Of a stretch of DNA of 64,000 bases, positions 61,005-64,000 are shown piece after piece. The stretch comes from an uncultured Pelagibacteraceae bacterium (lineage in GTDB: Bacteria; Pseudomonadota; Alphaproteobacteria; Pelagibacterales; Pelagibacteraceae): assembly GCA_902576375.1 (NCBI GenBank), contig CACGUZ010000001.1, positions 1-64,000 of the forward strand, written 5' to 3'. How positions within the stretch are numbered: the stretch's first letter is position 1; every line of letters begins with the position of its first letter. The notes beneath the pieces were generated by a model, which had not been told where the DNA came from, ran no database searches, and worked only from the letters and a program-made list of their open reading frames with translations. Both the position numbers and the translations under genes were made by a program.

Positions 61005-62171
61005 ATGAAACTAGCTAAAAGTTTAGAAAGATTAGGAACAGAGTCTGCATTTACAGTCCTTGCAGAAGCGAAAAAATTAGAAGCTCAAGGTAAACCAATG
61101 ATCCATTTAGGATTGGGGCAGCCAGACTTTAAAACTCCAAAACATGTTGTTGAAGCGGCTAAGAAAGCACTTGATGATGGACATCATGGATATGTAATGT
61201 CGAATGGAATTCCTGAATGTCGACAAGCTGTTACGAGGTGGATAAAAAAACGTTACAATGTTGACATCAATTTTGAAAGAATTTTAATCATGCCAGGTGG
61301 TAAGCCAACAATGAGTTATGCTATTCAATGTTTTGGTGAACCTGGAGCAGAGATTATTCACCCAACACCTGCTTTTCCAATTTATGAGTCAATGATTAAC
61401 TATACAGGCTCAACTTCAGTCCCATATGACTTAACAGAAAATAAAGATTTGAAATTCGATCCAGACAAAATATTATCTATGATAACAGATAAAACTCGTT
61501 TGTTAATTTTAATAAACCCCAATAATCCAACTGGAAGCTTTGTTGAGAAAAAAGACGTAGATGTTTTAGCTGATGGTCTGAAAAAGCACCCTCATGTAAC
61601 AATATTAAGCGATGAAATTTATAGCAGACAAATTTTTGATGGAAAAGAAATGCCAACATTTTTTAATTATCCTGAGTTGAGAGAAAGATTAATTGTATTA
61701 GAGGGATGGAGCAAAGCTTACTCGATGACTGGGTGGAGACTTGGTTGGAGTTTTTGGCCAGAGCATTTAGTTGAACATGTTAATAAATTATTAATTAATA
61801 GTGTTTCATGTGTTAATGCTGCAGCTCAATTTGCTGGTATTGCTGCTCTAGATGGACCAGACGATTCAATTGATGCAATGATGGAAAAATTTACTCAAAG
61901 AAGAGACCTAATTTATAAAGGTTTAAATGATTTACCAGGTGTAGAATGTAGTTTACCTGGAGGAGCTTTTTATGCATTTCCTAAAGTGATCGGTACAGGT
62001 ATGAATGGTGCAGAGTTTGCAAGAAAGGCTATGCATGAAGCAGGAGTAGCAATAGTTCCTGGATCAGCTTTTGGTGAAACATGCCAAAATTATGTTAGAT
62101 TTAGTTTTGCTGCATCAAGAGATAATATTTCACAAGCATTGGAAAATATAAAGAAAATGCTATCTAAATAA
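61005..62171 (+). CDS. class I/II PLP-dependent aminotransferase
   Basis: GLGQPDFKTPKHVVEAA, LILINPNNPTGSFV, EGWSKAYSMTGWRLGW. Confidence 0.95.
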   Translation: MKLAKSLERLGTESAFTVLAEAKKLEAQGKPMIHLGLGQPDFKTPKHVVEAAKKALDDGHHGYVMSNGIPECRQAVTRWIKKRYNVDINFERILIMPGGKPTMSYAIQCFGEPGAEIIHPTPAFPIYESMINYTGSTSVPYDLTENKDLKFDPDKILSMITDKTRLLILINPNNPTGSFVEKKDVDVLADGLKKHPHVTILSDEIYSRQIFDGKEMPTFFNYPELRERLIVLEGWSKAYSMTGWRLGWSFWPEHLVEHVNKLLINSVSCVNAAAQFAGIAALDGPDDSIDAMMEKFTQRRDLIYKGLNDLPGVECSLPGGAFYAFPKVIGTGMNGAEFARKAMHEAGVAIVPGSAFGETCQNYVRFSFAASRDNISQALENIKKMLSK

Positions 62172-62210
62172 GGTATATTTTTTTAGCATTATTTATTAAT
62201 ATCACTTCTT

Positions 62211-63584
62211 ATGAACGATCAAGTACAAGCTGAGCTAAAAAAAATTTTTAATGGAAGATTTTCAACTTCTGTATCCACGAGAACAAATTATGCCAGAGGT
62301 GAAGACACTTATGATCCAATTTTATCAAAAGCTGTAGTATTTCCAGAAACTAATCAGGAGGTCTCACAAATATTAAGACTATGTAATGAACATAAAATTC
62401 CTGTAGTACCATTTGGTACAGGTACCTCTTTAGAGGGTAATGTGGTTGGTAATGAAAAAGGGATAACCATAAGCCTTGAAAAAATGAATAAAATTTTAAG
62501 TGTTAATGCTGAGGACTTCGATTGCAGAGTGCAAGCCTGTGTTACAAAAGAACAATTAAACGAATATCTTAGAGAGGATGGTGTCTTTTTTCCAATTGAT
62601 CCAGGTGCTAATGCAGCGATCGGAGGTATGGCTTCTACATCGGCTTCAGGAACAATGGCGGTTAAATACGGCACTATGAAAACTGTAATTACGGGTCTAA
62701 CTGTTGTTTTGCCTAATGGAGATATTATTAACACAGGAGGAAGAACGAAAAAAACCTCAGCGGGTTATAATCTAACTAATTTGTTTATTGGTTCTGAAGG
62801 AACTTTAGGAGTTATAACGGAAGTTCAATTAAGACTTTCTCCTATACCAGAAAGTATAATGTCAGCTGTCTGTCACTTCCCAACTTTAGAAAAAGCAGTT
62901 CAAACTGCGCAACAAGTAATCCAATATGGAGTCCCAATCGCAAGAATTGAAATGTTAAATAAAGATCAAATGGGAATAAGTATTAATTATTCAAAATTAA
63001 AAGATATTGAAGAAACGCCGACATTATTTTTTGAATTTCATGGATCCGAATTATCTAATAATGAAAATATCAAAATAGTAGAGGAAATATCTAAAGATAA
63101 TAATGGAAGCTCTTTTAAATGGGCAAAAGATTTAGAGGAAAGAAATAAACTCTGGCAAGCAAGATGGGATGTTTACTATTCTGTAAAAGCTTTGATAAAT
63201 AATGGAAGAGTTTATTCAACAGATGTGTGTTTACCTATCTCAAATATAACAGAATGTGTAAATTATGCAGAGGAACAAGCTAAAAAGTTTGGACTTAGAG
63301 CTCCAATGGTGGGCCACCTTGGAGATGGAAATTTTCATGTATTATTACCTTTTGATCCTGAAAAAAAAGAAATGTATAAAAAAATACGAGAATTCAATGA
63401 CTTATTAATAAAAAAGGCCTTAGATTTAAAAGGAACAATTACAGGAGAACATGGTGTGGGTCTTCATAAAAAAAAATATCTTTTAAAGGAGCATGGAGAC
63501 AACATTCCTGTTATGAAATTAATCAAAAGAAGCATTGATCAAAACAATATAATGAATCCAGGCAAGATATTTGATCTTAATTAA
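62211..63584 (+). CDS. GlcD/D-lactate dehydrogenase-type FAD-linked oxidase
   Basis: PVVPFGTGTSLEGNVVG, NLFIGSEGTLGVITEVQLRL, GHLGDGNFHVLL, GTITGEHGVGLHKKKYL. Confidence 0.95.
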   Translation: MNDQVQAELKKIFNGRFSTSVSTRTNYARGEDTYDPILSKAVVFPETNQEVSQILRLCNEHKIPVVPFGTGTSLEGNVVGNEKGITISLEKMNKILSVNAEDFDCRVQACVTKEQLNEYLREDGVFFPIDPGANAAIGGMASTSASGTMAVKYGTMKTVITGLTVVLPNGDIINTGGRTKKTSAGYNLTNLFIGSEGTLGVITEVQLRLSPIPESIMSAVCHFPTLEKAVQTAQQVIQYGVPIARIEMLNKDQMGISINYSKLKDIEETPTLFFEFHGSELSNNENIKIVEEISKDNNGSSFKWAKDLEERNKLWQARWDVYYSVKALINNGRVYSTDVCLPISNITECVNYAEEQAKKFGLRAPMVGHLGDGNFHVLLPFDPEKKEMYKKIREFNDLLIKKALDLKGTITGEHGVGLHKKKYLLKEHGDNIPVMKLIKRSIDQNNIMNPGKIFDLN

Positions 63585-63596
63585 CAAAAATATTTT

Positions 63597-64000
63597 ATGA
63601 AAAAAATTTTGATTACAAGAAAATTAATCAAAGAAAGTGAAGATAAAGCATCAAAAACATTTGACCCAATATTTAATTCTAATGATGAGTTATACTCACA
63701 ATCAAAAGTCATAGAGATGAGTCAAGGTTGTGACGGTATACTATCCTCTTTAACCGATAAGATGGATAAAGAGACTATTGATAAGTTACCAGATACAATA
63801 AAAATTATTTCAAATTTTGCAGTTGGTTTCGGCAATATAGATTTGGAGGCAGCAAAAAAAAGAGGAATTGCAGTTACTAATACACCTGATGTTTTATCAG
63901 ACGCAACAGCTGAGATCGGTATTCTTTTAATATTAGGAGCTTGTAGAAGAGCTGCAGAAGGAATTGAGTCTGCCAGAGAGGGTGGATGGAAATGGTCTGC
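63597..64000 (+). CDS. D-2-hydroxyacid dehydrogenase (glyoxylate/hydroxypyruvate reductase-like), partial at right edge
   Basis: ATG at 63597; MKKILITRKLIKESEDKASKTF...IKIISNFAVGFGNIDLEAAKKRGIAVTNTPDVLSDATAEIGILLIL. Confidence 0.92.
   Translation, partial: MKKILITRKLIKESEDKASKTFDPIFNSNDELYSQSKVIEMSQGCDGILSSLTDKMDKETIDKLPDTIKIISNFAVGFGNIDLEAAKKRGIAVTNTPDVLSDATAEIGILLILGACRRAAEGIESAREGGWKWS

Noticed and set aside
1-64000. Searched for CRISPR arrays, insertion sequences, phage genes, toxin-antitoxin and restriction systems
   Set aside because: No regularly spaced repeats, transposase, integrase, capsid or defence-type proteins seen by reading the translations

Overview
The window is a very AT-rich, densely packed chromosomal segment. 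Gene content, gene order and codon bias fit a streamlined SAR11 (Pelagibacterales-like) alphaproteobacterium; this assignment is inferred from protein resemblance only. I see no mobile element, CRISPR array, prophage or rRNA. There is one tRNA (Gly-GCC). Main blocks: rsmG/mnmG/mnmE/rho/hemJ/hemH/hemE on the minus strand, diverging from ppsR-like/maf/aroE/coaE/dnaQ on the plus strand, with a ~280 bp spacer that looks like the chromosomal replication origin; secB/fxsA/Tim44/Smr; hslVU; hisBHAFE; ftsK/lolA; purH/heparinase/rpe; a Na+/solute (acetate-type) symporter and acs; hemCD; an accessory region with two photolyase-superfamily genes; argG; ccmCDEFGH; and a 2-hydroxyacid oxidation cluster. 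The best leads are the hemE/ppsR origin, a four-gene coupled cassette (photolyase-like, unannotated DUF2256 ORF, FG-GAP/ASPIC protein, Cys-rich secreted protein), an unannotated ArfA-like small ORF, a photolyase-family protein with its FAD domain at the N-terminus, a lysine-rich N-terminal extension on acetyl-CoA synthetase, a structured intergenic RNA candidate upstream of ccmC, and a pattern in which every convergent gene pair overlaps or nearly abuts.
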